Origin: Sinohyriopsis cumingii
Taxonomy: Eukaryota; Mollusca; Bivalvia; Unionida; Unionidae
Direction of reading: 5' to 3'
NCBI GenBank assembly: GCA_028554795.2
Contig: CM068839.1
Span: forward strand, 88,247,540 to 88,311,539
DNA: 64,000 nt
Made by a program: the position numbers and the translations under genes. The notes under the pieces are model-generated. The model worked only from the letters and a program-made list of their open reading frames with translations, did no database searches and was not told the origin of the DNA. This document shows, piece by piece, positions 1-12,802 of this stretch; position 1 is the stretch's first letter; every line of letters begins with the position of its first letter.

Positions 1-81
1 CCACCATTAATATTGGCCGCCATGTATAGCCTATCGTGTGCTGCAAAATGGCGTTAAACCCCACAACAACAACAACAACAA
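1..81 (+). mobile_element. 3' end of a (CAA)n-tailed tRNA-derived SINE (family 2)
   Basis: The window opens inside a SINE copy. The text nearly matches the 3' half of the complete copy at 33616-33866, including GCCATGTATAGCCTATCGTG, GGCGTTAAACCCCA and the CAA-repeat tail. The tRNA-like head would lie upstream of the window. The closeness to the 33.8 kb copy suggests a young family. Confidence 0.8.
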
Positions 82-1262
82 TCACTGAAAAAGAGAAAGA
101 AAAGAGGGCACGAAAATTATTTTTAGCTCAAAGCAATTACATGTAATAAAGTATTAATGAACTCTGAGATCATTAGAATTATTAATATATGAGGAATTTC
201 TTTCTGAGATTTACAACTGCTGTGCAGGATTCAGTCTTGGATTCAGTAATATAAAATCAGCCGCTTCCTGCTATTTTATGAAACGGGCCAGGTCAGGGTA
301 TTATGGTCAAATAGTTCATGTCATTGCTTTATTTTTGTTATTAGAGCTGTTCTGTTTAAACATAGATGGTACTCAGGGATGGCACTTTTTAAAAAATATA
401 AGCTAGGGTACTCTGTGTACAGAGTTTGTATGAAAACTATACAAAATTCTAAATTTTATCTATGAGTGACTCCTACACATAAAAAGTGCTTTCTCTGGGT
501 CTCAGGCATTTGTTACTGGAACAGTCCATATATGCATATGCATGTTTTTCATGTTTTAATAATTTAACACTATGGAATGTATGATATTGAAAGTAAATAA
601 ATTAATTTTTTCCTTCATTTCGATCAGTTTACTTTGTGTGATATCATCAGCACTCTTCCCACATTTAATAAAAGAAACCATCCACTGTTTAATTTACATC
701 AAAACCACAGGTTGATGATGGATTGCCTGTGAAATATAGTTAGGCCGGATATATATATTGCTGATGTGTTCTGTTCTGACTTTGTCTGACATCTTATGAC
801 GTGTAAATGAATGTTGCTTCACATTTTTTCTACCTAGAGTGGTATAATTTTGAAATTTCACTTTTTCATTGCAGTGTTGATTTTGAGACAAATTTTGACA
901 TTGACAGTGTAACAAGTCATTGTGTCTCAACTTGAGACTCTATCACTACTGATTTCCAGACCTGTCTACCCTACTGAAAAGATCAGGAGAATCCCGATTT
1001 TTGGACCTATCTCCCAATTCCCCAATTTTTAAGAAAAATTCTGATCTTTCAACTCCCCAAGGAGAAAAAAACTATTTTTTTTATATACAAAAACACCCTT
1101 TTCTGTTTCCCTGTTTCTGTTTCTGGTTTTTCTGTGTGTGGTATGTTTCTTAGTACTTTACCATATCCAGCTTGATTTCCAGTTTTCATCGGCCAATACA
1201 AAGAGATTGTCTCAAAGTGTGGTTCTCTTTATCCGACCCCATCAGCAAATCTCAGCATAATA
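82..1262. other. Intergenic, nothing recognised
   Basis: AT-rich DNA with no convincing exon, RNA gene or repeat. The only longer open frame (minus strand near 694-930) has no recognisable domain and no splice context. Confidence 0.5.
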
Positions 1263-1843
1263 ATGAATAAGTTTCTCAGCAAGAAGCGAAAAAGAAGAAA
1301 AGGAAGTAACTGATGACTTTTCACCAGCCTAGAAAAAGAAATAGGATAAAAAATATGGGAGTGATTGGGAGAAGCAGTTTGCTTTCATTTGTCCATCAAC
1401 TTGCGGGGCTTATCGTGCATTTTGCCACTGATGATTGGCTCTTTCCACATTCAGTTCTGTGTCAGAATTGTAGATTTGGTAAAGCTGAAACTCTCTATGC
1501 AGATCATCAGTGTTGATTCCTTCCATTCAGTTGGAGAAAAAGGCCAGGTCCTTAAACGATACTACAGATTGTTTAGACATATCTGCAATGCATGCATGAA
1601 TAAGTAAGTCATCCTTTAGTGGGTTGCTTTTAGAAAAAAAAGGATGGATCCAGCCAACTGTTGTTTCCAACCCTTGGGAGAGTAATGCTATCAATACTTT
1701 CAATACTGCACAGCAACAGCAATGCTGAGAGAGCATTCTCAGTGGTAAGAAAAAACAGAACCAGCCAAAGGGCCAGCCTGTCAGTATCAACCCTGGAAGT
1801 TATTCTTAGCAAATTTGGCACCCAAGGACAAATAAATGATTAA
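1263..1843 (+). pseudogene. Decayed hAT-family transposase fragment
   Basis: The frame at 1661-1843 encodes a peptide containing LHSNSNAERAFSVVRKNRTS followed by RASLSVSTLEVIL. This is the hallmark of the hAT C-terminal dimerisation domain: the SNA(x)ERxFSxVxxxKT core and the downstream RxxLSxxTLxxLL. A possible N-terminal remnant lies at 1263-1333, where MNKFLSKKRKRRKG is followed in a shifted frame by EVTDDFSP, the type of start seen in BED-finger hAT proteins. The stretch between is too short for a full 500-700 residue transposase and is interrupted, so this is a dead copy with an internal deletion. The C-terminal assignment is good. The N-terminal part is tentative. Confidence 0.6.
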
Positions 1844-2307
1844 CTTTGAAGAAATGCAAATCTGCAACATACAATGGACTGAAATAACAAAAGTAAACAT
1901 CTGTACCTCCTGACTTTTTACCTTGCCTCCTGCTTTTTAATGGTGATTCAGGGGCAAATTCCTGATTTTGATTTTTTCAATGTTGGCAGGTCTGGATTTC
2001 TTAACAAAGATTATTTTACCATCATTTGCCGGAAAAGAGAAAAAAAAGGAAACCTTAGGAAGACATTTTCAGTTTATTAGTATCTCTTTGATTTATTATT
2101 TTTGGCCAGTTTTCCGTAATGAAGTTGTCAGCACATTCACTGATCACCTCTTGTGAAGTCATTTTTTGTGGTGCAACTGGTTGTCATGATCATGCCATTA
2201 AATAGGAAGTCATAGGCATAAAGCAGTGTAACCAGTCTAGTATAAACGTCAGTCTCTGTCAGTCAGTCACTCAGCTGCATAATGCACAGCACATGAAATT
2301 TGAGCCA

Positions 2308-2446
2308 ATAATTATCATACTATACAATGTGGATGTGTCATAATTATCATACTATACAATGTGGATGTGTCATAATTATCATACTATACATCTACTATAC
2401 AATGTGGATGTGTCATAATTATCATACTATACAATGCGGATGTGTC
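2308..2446. repeat. 32-bp tandem repeat, about four units
   Basis: The unit TAATTATCATACTATACAAT plus GTGGATGTGTCA is repeated about four times. The third unit carries an 11-base internal duplication (ACTATACATCT), which looks like slippage. Confidence 0.85.
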
Positions 2447-2892
2447 ATTGATAGTTAAGTGGGCCATCAATATATAGTCTAGATTGAACCCCGATAACTT
2501 TCAGTATTTTCTGAAACTGTTCACTATTAATCATTTCATTTAATTTGTGCATTAAAGCTATTCACATATTTAAAATTACTGATTGTATCTGGAGATTCCT
2601 TTCACTAATTAATTCACCAATTTCCTTCCACAGGTAATCCACATTGAATTTGAGGGTAGTCATATAATAAACTGTCTCCTGATGTAGTTAGTTTGAAATT
2701 TTGGGAAATATACATCACCCAGCTGAAAGAAACAATTCATTTTATTCCATGGAAATAATAACTTATTAATAAATTATGTTGAAGGTTTAATGCGAGTAGC
2801 TAGAGTAAGTGGAGTCGAACAAAATTAATTCAAAACATAGCGGACTGGGACAATTATTTCATATGAGCCCGATTTTAAGATTATTTGAGTTT
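2447..2892. other. Intergenic, nothing recognised
   Basis: AT-rich stretch between the 32-bp repeat and the SINE. No open frame or element is recognisable. Confidence 0.4.
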
Positions 2893-2904
2893 CAATTTGG
2901 TGTG

Positions 2905-3227
2905 AACCGCTCTGGTGGCTTAGTGGTTAGAGCATCTGCCTCTAATGCGGGAGGTCGTGGATTTGAACCCTGGCCAAATCATAACAAAGACTTATAAAAA
3001 TGGTACTAACAGCTGTCTTGCTAGGCGCTCTGCATTAAGTGGTTAGTGTTAGGACTGGTCAGCCTGGTGTCAGGATAATGTGACTGGGTGGGACATCATG
3101 ATACATGTCTGTGGCATGATGCCTCAGTGCTAGACATCACTATAAACTGCTACACTTCAGACATTGTAGCAATATGATTGAAAACTTGTTAAAGCTACGT
3201 TAGAAATCCAAATCGCACACACACACA
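2905..3227 (+). mobile_element. Full-length tRNA-derived SINE (family 1) with target-site duplication
   Basis: The tRNA-like head has an A box (TGGCTTAGTGG, 2916-2926) and a B box (GGATTTGAACC, 2959-2969). A conserved body (TGTCAGGATAATGTGACTGG, then GTGGGACATCATG) follows, and then a (CA)n tail. A 12-bp direct repeat CAATTTGGTGTG flanks the element at 2893-2904 and 3228-3239, giving its exact limits. The body resembles the deeply conserved central domains described for metazoan SINEs (possibly the Nin-type domain), but that is from memory. Other copies lie at 26424, 46476 (minus) and 48650. Confidence 0.9.
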
Positions 3228-3239
3228 CAATTTGGTGTG

Positions 3240-6070
3240 TGAGTGCTGTTAGAAAGCAATACAGTGGAATGTTATTTCTTTAAAAATATGATTTTTAATC
3301 AATGTCTGTGAGTTTATCTCTTACAAAATCACTATATAAATCAAAACTTATATAAAACTTTAAGACTTTCTAATGTGTAGAATTAAAAACTTTCAAGCTA
3401 AAACAAAACAATCAGTTAAAAGAAACTTTTAAGTTCATACTATAATCTATTGCCAGTTGTCAAGAAAATAAAATTATTGTTGATAATATACCACGATAAA
3501 GGTTGAAATCCATTGTTATTTGTTTTATCATTTTTGCATGGAATGATGCATCTTAAATTACAAGATTTCTTTCCCTCATTCTGTTTGGCATCCAAATAAA
3601 AAACTTATTGACGGAAAGAGAATATTCTTTAGTGTATTAAAACAATTACTTTTGTTTTACTTATTGAATGATGAAACACTCTTATCATTAAGCAAATCTG
3701 ATTTGGAGAACAGTTACTGTGACAAATATTAACAATATTTAAATTGGCTCTTCCCTTGTTGGGTTTTTATAACTTAATTAGTGACCAGAACATGGATTTC
3801 AGTGTTTAGCTCATTTCACAAGTATTTTATTGGGTACAGAACAATTGTTTACCAAGTGGGGTTTAGTTCATATTAAGTTGGTTGAATTGTAAGCTAGATG
3901 CCTGTAATTGACTTATTGGTCTTTCTTGACTATAGCCACTACTTGTTTGTACCTGTTTATGTGTGTAAGAGAATTTTCTCTTATTGATATGTATGTTTGA
4001 ACTGGTTTGCCTTAGTGAGAAAACTATGAGTGAGTATAATTTGCCTGTGTGAGAAAGTCATTTACAGTATTATAATGTGTTGATGTGGGAAAGCTATGTG
4101 GGATACTTCTATCCCTTATGAGTGCACCCGATGACATGAAACTGACATCATCATGCCTTTGACCCAAAGGATTTCCTTTATAGTTACAGCATGCTGCATT
4201 TTATCAACCTTTAGGAGCATATACAAAAATAATTAATTATATCTGTTAATGATAGATAGAGAAACCCCATGCAGTCAGAATTTGTTGGCAGGAGCTCAGC
4301 AAAGCCTCACTTACTGATACATAAATATCTTCCACAAAATTTTGTGATTTGCAGTACATTCGTGAATATTTTCTACTGTGTTTGAGACACTAAACTGTGA
4401 ACCCATTGTTTCATTGTGTACTGCGATTATAACTATTTATTTTAAAAGGACAATGCTGATGCATTACTTCTTTTGTGTACAAGTTAATGTGAAGAAAGTC
4501 TACCCTCATATGTGTCAGAAAGTCTTCAGTATGTGTCATAAAGTCTTCAGTATGCATCAGAAAGTCTTCAGTATGTGTCGGAAAGTCTTCAGTATGTGTT
4601 GGAAAAGTTTAAAAGACTATTTTTTAAAACACAGATCTGACTTCATCAGTGATAGCACCAGAGAAGTTGTTCATGTTTGGATTTGTTTTCCACTTTCATG
4701 CAGATAATCACAGCATATATCAATTAGAAGATACTGTCTGGTCTGGAGTCATGTATAAAATGAGTTCCTGTCTTGCCTAATTTGACAGAATTTATTTAAC
4801 ATCTTTGGGTATAATATTTTATCTTGTACAAGTCATGTTTATGTTTATTTGGAAGGGTTTATATTCCTTAAGCGGAAATGAGAGATGATATTATTGATGT
4901 AAATCAATCATTGTCATGTACATAGCTTTATTTACTTAATGGGAGATGAATACAGAATATAGCTATTACAACATTACTTTGCCCACATGGAGGTGCAAAA
5001 AACAGTCCAATATTGTCAGGCACACCATTCTATTCACAGCATACCTGCCAGGTACACCATTCTGCTATTACATCCAACCATCTTAAAGATTAGAAACAGA
5101 AATACCATCAAATTTCTGTAGTAAAGTATAAAATCCCATAGTGAAGGGACTGACCATTTATTATAAATTGGGCTGTGGGTGGACATATGATTTTCTTTCA
5201 AGCCAGGGTATTTTTCTTTCTTTTAGTTTTCAACTATTTTGAGGAATATAAACGGTCTTTATTGCTATAAATTAGAGCAAAGCTGTTTGAGAACTGGAAA
5301 TTAATCATGAAAAATAATCTAAGGTCCCACCTCGACCGCAATAATTAAATGGTAAGCCTCTTAGACAAAATGTATACTGTCCTATGATAGCTCCCAGTAG
5401 TTGGACAATTGGTTATACAAATATTGTGATGTTCTAATGCAGTTTAAATATAATACCAGGAACCTATGTCACGTTAGCTATTTAGATTCCTGATAATACA
5501 AACAGAATAACTAATGTTATAAATAAATTACAATAATTATCACACACAAAAGGAGACTGGCAAGTACAAAGGCACCAATAAATGGACATGTACATAACAA
5601 ACAAACAATGAATATATTATTTTATTTCCACCCTAAGTTACAAAAAGCCGACTTTTGAGATACAAATATAATAGTTACAGGTTATTACAATACATGGTCC
5701 AACAAATTTTAAGGTACAATGGTATCCTGGCTACCAGGCAAACAAGCAAACATACGAGCATAAATTCAGTTGCCCACGGATGGCGCAATAATATATATGT
5801 GTCACTATAAAGACTTTACCTTTTATTATGAGTTAGTAACAGTTATTCCCCAATATGAAACATTTTGTTTATAAGATTGTGTGAGGGGAAGATGAACTGT
5901 GGTACAGGTTATGATATGTCTTGGATCACTGAAATAGCTGAACGGAACAGAGTTATCCCATCCCATACCATCACAGTAACCACAGGCACAGAGCACAAGA
6001 TTCATCAGTGCCTAGGATATATATATTTTGACATTTAGTCTTAAACCTATAAATGTTAGTGTTTAACACT
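3240..6070. other. Intergenic, no gene seen
   Basis: AT-rich DNA. Apart from the 21-bp repeat at 4493-4605, nothing was recognised. No splice-flanked coding stretch was found on either strand. Confidence 0.4.
4493..4605 (+). repeat. 21-bp tandem repeat, about five units
   Basis: The unit CAGAAAGTCTTCAGTATGTG(T) is repeated about five times. Because 21 is a multiple of three, it keeps an accidental frame open (repeating KVFSMCH). It is most simply a minisatellite, not a coding repeat. Confidence 0.8.
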
Positions 6071-7881
<1,811 letters not shown>

Positions 7882-8859
7882 TTAAATTTTTGTATGGACT
7901 ATTTTAGGTCCTGCCTCCTCATACTCCGTCTTTCTCAGCCAATTCTTTTGGAAGAAATCCTGACCTGCTAGCAGAGATCCGCCGGTCCATGCGAGGTTTC
8001 TTCTATCTGCCATAGCAACAACGTTTACATGAGCAGCTGGTGGACACATATCGGCAATCTCCTTTTTGAGCCTCTCGGGGAAACCCGGGAACAAGGTGGA
8101 CCCTCCAGTCAGCAGGATGTTCCTGTACATTTCCTTCCTAACATCTATCTCAGTCTTCATAATGCTGCCTAACGCTGCTTTGTGGATACCTTCGATATTT
8201 TTTCCTAAGTTTTTGGGGCTGAATAATGCTTCTGGGCAACGAAATCTTTCCACGCCGATAGTAATGACGTTTCCAGTCGGAAGTTGGTAGCTTTTGTTCA
8301 GCGAGCCTTCTTGTGATTTTTTAATTTCCTGGTCGTAATCAGGAGCAACGTAGCAAAGTTTTTCTTTGATCTCCTTGATAACGTCAATATCAGCTTCTGG
8401 GGACAACGAGACACCTTTCTCATTAAGAAGTGTAGTCAGATACCTGCCAAGATCTTTTCCAGCGCACTCAAGGTGATGTGTGGCCTCTTGGATGGGGAAG
8501 CCTTCAAAAACAGGTGTAACATGGGAAAATTCATGTCCGGAGTCAACGACCAGCCCACTTCTTCGACCCGTGGCGTACAGCGATAAGACAGCCTGGTTAC
8601 CAATATAGATGGCGGGAACCTTGAATGTCTCGAACATTATTTGTGCCACCTTTTCTCGGTCCGCATTAGGGGTAACGGGGGCCTCTAGAAGGAGGATGTT
8701 TTGTCCCTCTGGGGCCACACGAAGTTTCTCCCGGAAGATATAATTCCAGACTATTTCCATGTCTTCCCAACTTTTTACTGAACCTCCTTCGATTGGATAT
8801 GACAATTTAAGCCCTGCTCTGTCCACCATTATATCATTGCCAACCAAACTTCCTAGGCC
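7882..8859 (-). CDS. Actin-like gene, exon 2 (terminal)
   Basis: Codes for residues 41-365 in one exon, after the acceptor TTTCCTTTCAG (AG at 8861-8860 on the minus strand). The first codons give GLGSLVGND, which aligns with the end of the actin D-loop. Reading upstream of the acceptor gives a low-complexity Phe-rich peptide, so that frame extension is intronic. The exon ends with KIVHTKI and a stop. Actin normally ends with KCF. A single large exon covering most of an actin is common, and recent retro-copying cannot be excluded for this part. Confidence 0.9.
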   Translation of the reverse strand, partial: GLGSLVGNDIMVDRAGLKLSYPIEGGSVKSWEDMEIVWNYIFREKLRVAPEGQNILLLEAPVTPNADREKVAQIMFETFKVPAIYIGNQAVLSLYATGRRSGLVVDSGHEFSHVTPVFEGFPIQEATHHLECAGKDLGRYLTTLLNEKGVSLSPEADIDVIKEIKEKLCYVAPDYDQEIKKSQEGSLNKSYQLPTGNVITIGVERFRCPEALFSPKNLGKNIEGIHKAALGSIMKTEIDVRKEMYRNILLTGGSTLFPGFPERLKKEIADMCPPAAHVNVVAMADRRNLAWTGGSLLAGQDFFQKNWLRKTEYEEAGPKIVHTKI

Positions 8860-10018
8860 CTGAAAGGAAAAACAAAACAAGCCTTTGAAAAAAAACACCA
8901 AAAAAAAAAGAGATTTACATTAAGAAATAGAAGCGATTACAAGATTTTCAAGATGGTCGTCATGGTGGCCATATTGTATGTCAGAAGGGCACCATTTCCA
9001 TTTCCAACCATCTACACATAAAAGTGAAAATCATATGTCAATATGACCATCTGTTAATGGCATCAGCGAAAGCAAGAGCTTAGGCGGTAATCTTGGATGT
9101 CAGAGGTGTACCATTTTTATTTAGGACTAACTTGATCTCCGGATGATATTGTGTGCCAAGCTGAATGACTCAGTTCCAAGTATTTCTTTTTTTTTTTCTT
9201 TTTTTTTTTTTTAGGAATAGCGATAACAAACAATTGCGGATGCTCAGCGACTGCATTAACTTTTCTGGTCTTTGACAGGTAGAACTAAAAGTAATATGTT
9301 CCGGGAGATCGATTTTTCTCTGGCGAAGGAAATTAAAATTTATACGATAATTTTGTTATTATTCTCACAATGAGACGTGGACGTTCATGGTACTAAAAAA
9401 ATAAATATGACTTTCTTCTCTAAATTTTAGTGGCAATATGATATCTCATTGTTAGTAAGTCTCTTATTTTAAAACATACAAAATACTTTATAAGATTCAG
9501 GAACATATATATTTTCAGTTTTATTTTTTAATTTATTAAATCGTAATTAATGCATTTCTTGCATGTGATGTCATAATTTATTTTGCCTTAGTACATACAA
9601 GTTTTTGGAATAAAATAAGCCCTATATATTTTATACGCTGATACAGTATACAATTTCTGATCTCAAAACTACTATTGCTCCTTGTTTCTTTGCAAACCTC
9701 TATAAACAATAATGTTAGTTTATTAATAGCAATATTCGTCCCGTTTCATTGCAAAATTTCTTCACAACCATAATTTAAAGTTGTACATTACTACGGTATC
9801 TGCATAATTAGAAACATCATCAACACACTAAAAATATCACGTACATGAAGAGAAGCAAACATTTCATGTCTATGGATCTCTCTTAATTTGGTAAACAAAT
9901 AGTTTATAAATAAATTAAAAACCAGATGACTTAACATACAACCATAACTGGTTCTTATACTACAAGAAAAGAAAAGAAGCACATGCACGCAGACTAGTAT
10001 ACATTGATGATATGATAT

Positions 10019-10083
<65 letters not shown>

Positions 10084-11447
10084 CACTTTTCTCTGATACC
10101 CCTTTTCACTAAAAATTCAATACAGTTTTAGTGACCTATCGAATTTAGCACCTTGGCAGAATGAAAATTCATAAACGCCATGCAGAATGTTAGGAAATGT
10201 AATTTTAAAAATGATGAAACTGGTCGAATCAGTTAAATTACAGATTTATTATACGGATATGCTTCAGGATACGTAACACAGGTAATAAAAGACAACGTTT
10301 TATTGTGTTCTTTAAGCAACTTTTTACAAGACATTCTGTTACAAGAATGTTCTTTAGATATTTCCAATTGTAAGATAGCTGTTAAAGTTCAGCTAAATTT
10401 TGAATATTTCCTTAATATAGGTTTACAGCAAAGTTCACGCAAGCGATTGCAAGTCTTAGATGTTCATTCGTGTGTTCTCCCCCATTAAGAGATGTTCAGT
10501 TACATATAAGACAAACAAAACAAAGTAACATAGAAATAGCATGCAAATAACGTACAAATATACAGAGGCTAGCTTGAATGGTTGTACAGCAAAATATAAT
10601 CGAAAGGGAATAAACAATCGTATTCAAGTGACAATTACAAAATGATGAAATAAATATGAAGAACACATCTTAAAACACACAACTCAGTCAAATACATCAG
10701 TTTCAAAACATGCGTATGAACAAGAATTATATACATGATCGTATTTACATTTGTATGTAACGTGAGTATTTCCCAAGAGTCATATAAATAAAGTATTAAT
10801 TTTATTCAATGGGGGGGGGGGGGGGGGGGCTCATAGCTCCAATTGCCTAGTGTTGGGTTCGTTCCTCGCCAGCAAATGACGTACACATGAAAATGTAATC
10901 TGGGATGAAAATAAGGTGAGTAGTGTTACAGTTACGGTAAGGAAAATATATTATCGCTATCAGAACAATGAACTGAAATGAACTAAGGCGACATCTATGA
11001 CGCTGCATTTCATGAAAGGAAAAGTTAGGGGTAAACAGGAGTAGTTCAGCTGTTAGAACTCACCACGAATGTTTTGGGGCTTCATCTAGCAGGCTAGACC
11101 ATACTGTCTCTGAAAATCATTCGCGACCTTCCTCATACACAAGCAAGATGTCTCAACATGTTTTAGGATCCACAGAGACCGTATGAACTTTGTTTAAACT
11201 CGTAATTGTTCGTTACAGTGGAATAAAGACAATGGGGGTTAATTTCTTTGTGAAGAAGTAGAAATGGAGAGAAATCATTATCACTACTTATTCGTTCTCG
11301 CCAAGCGACCACTTGGCGCTTGTGAATAGCTTTGTTAACTATTTTCTTCAAAAGAAATTTGTTTGGGAAACTTGTCTGATTCATGAAATGTACGAGGATG
11401 TCAGTTAGGGCAAACGTTTCATGTGTAAACCAGATATAGGGAGTATA

Positions 11448-11517
<70 letters not shown>

Positions 11518-12802
11518 GGCAACATAATGTAATTAAGACATTGAAGATGCTTACTGAGTCTCTCTTTTGTTATATTATTAATAACATAAATAAGGACAGG
11601 TGGCCTTAACTATATGTTTTTATTGTCATTGACGACATAGATACGATATAGATGAATTTGACACGTACGCACAACTATTTGTAAGATTTAAACTTTTGTT
11701 GTTGTTTTTGTTGTTCCAGAATGAAACTAGCTTTCCATTATTCAGCTGCAGAAGCCAGCAGTGCTGGGTCGGGACCGTTGAGATGCTGATGCTGTGAATT
11801 CATTTGGTTTCGTGGTAAACATTTTCGTGGAGTTGTGCTATGTGACACTTTTGTCAAATATTTTGATTGAAGAAGCAGGCCTATAGTTTACGTAGACAGA
11901 TCATTCAAGTCTGTGTCTTGAAGTTCATGGTTGGTAGCGATCACAAAATCTACGAACATTGGTACACCGCGAAAATTTGTAAATTCACAGTACCGCGACT
12001 ATCAAAATTGTATTAATACGGTATCCTATTGTGGTTTTGCTGTGGATAAAAGAGGGTTTCTTTGGTTTTGTCTTTTTGCTTTTTTAAATAGTATAGGAAT
12101 GTCTGTACAAGCTACAATCTTATCCACTCCCCTCATCTATTATTACAACGGAGAGCACGTGCGATTCATTGTTAACTCGTACAACAAATAATAAGAGTCA
12201 ATATCAAAACACGAAACCGAACAACCATCTTGTTTAAAAACAACGCCCAGGACTTTGCTATTTGAAAGGCGACCTTGAATTGATACGCCCAGCCTTATAC
12301 CTTAACAGTGGTTAAAATTTTTGTATATGCAACGAAAAACTCACTAAATGTCTTCTCGCTCCAGTATTACACGCAAATACAGTGCATTGTATCTGACCAC
12401 GCCCGTTAAGCTAGAAATGTAATAAAGTCTACCCGGGCGTAAGCAACCTTTTGGAACTGCTTTGCCAGGTCCGCTCAGTTGTAGAGAGCTGCTTGCCAAG
12501 CCAAATTAGTCCTATTAATTTAACTGTCGTTTTTAGTACTTATAATACAAAACTACAACTCGTACCGCGTGCCTTTTCGAAACAGTCTGGCATGCCACTG
12601 CTGGCACGCGTGCCCAAGGTTGTGACACCTGGTCTAAACTATATAAAAAAAAAAAAATATTGATAGATGCAGAAAATCTTACCCCATCCGCGGGCCTCCC
12701 CACAACAGAAGGGAAGCAGACTGACGGGGCATCGTCCCCTGCGATCCCTGCCTTTGTGGTATCTGATCCTATCTCTATTATCACAGTACGTCCAGACTCC
12801 AT
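7882..12802 (-). CDS. Divergent actin-family protein, two exons (gene span)
   Basis: Joining 12802-12683 to 8859-7882 gives a continuous 365-residue protein. Conventional actin has 375-376. Actin landmarks run the whole length: AGIAGDDAP and FPSVVGRP near the start, SYPIEGG, LRVAPE, QIMFETFKVPA, QAVLSLYATGR, IKEKLCYVAPD, VITIGVERFRCPEALF, GGSTLFPG, GGSLLAG and GPKIVH at the end. The closest class is conventional actin, not Arp1, Arp2 or Arp3. Several nucleotide-site and assembly positions differ. P1 loop DNGSG is EIGSD. P2 loop DSGDGVTH is DSGHEFSH (Asp157 to His, Gly158 to Glu). His73 is Gly. The D-loop is about seven residues shorter, and the terminal Cys374-Phe375 is missing. Gln137, Asp154, His161 and the Lys213-Glu214 pair are kept. 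The frame is intact and the splice sites are consensus, so it is probably expressed. Function is unknown. Confidence 0.85.
10021..10082. repeat. (TA)n microsatellite
   Basis: About 60 bases of uninterrupted TA in the actin-like gene's intron. Confidence 0.95.
10811..10829. repeat. Poly-G run of 19
   Basis: Nineteen consecutive G in AT-rich surroundings. Length is likely to be uncertain in the assembly, and the run can form a G-quadruplex. Confidence 0.9.
11451..11515. repeat. (TA)n microsatellite
   Basis: About 64 bases of alternating AT in the same intron. The minus-strand open frame over it (poly-YI) is an artefact. Confidence 0.95.
12683..12802 (-). CDS. Actin-like gene, exon 1
   Basis: Codes for residues 1-40, from MESGRTVIIEIGSDTTKAG to GRPADG. 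It ends at a strong donor GTAAGA (plus-strand TCTTAC at 12677-12682) in phase 0. Reading past the donor leaves the family at once, which fixes the exon end. The start Met is the only sensible one: conventional actins also have only a few residues before the P1 loop. The intron position, just after GRP at about actin residue 41, is a place where animal actin genes commonly have an intron. Confidence 0.85.

Larger units (their letters stand above)
8860..12682 (-). other. Intron of the actin-like gene (3.8 kb)
   Basis: Starts GTAAGA and ends CAG on the minus strand. It holds two (TA)n arrays (10021-10082, 11451-11515) and a run of 19 G (10811-10829). Small open frames inside (for example 9791-9988, 11931-12191, 12451-12663) show no family resemblance. 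Confidence 0.7.

Noticed and set aside
2910..2985. tRNA gene suggested by A and B boxes
   Set aside because: The boxes belong to a SINE head: the sequence runs on into a repeated body with a tail and a target duplication. The same applies at 26424, 36776, 46730, 33616 and 59825.
8066..8290. Plus-strand frame inside the actin exon
   Set aside because: It is the antisense shadow of the conserved actin-like coding sequence.
7882..8901. Start of the actin-like exon at the upstream Met (8901)
   Set aside because: The first 14 codons are a Phe-rich read-through of the polypyrimidine tract. The CAG acceptor at 8862-8860 and the fit to exon 1 show the exon begins at 8859.
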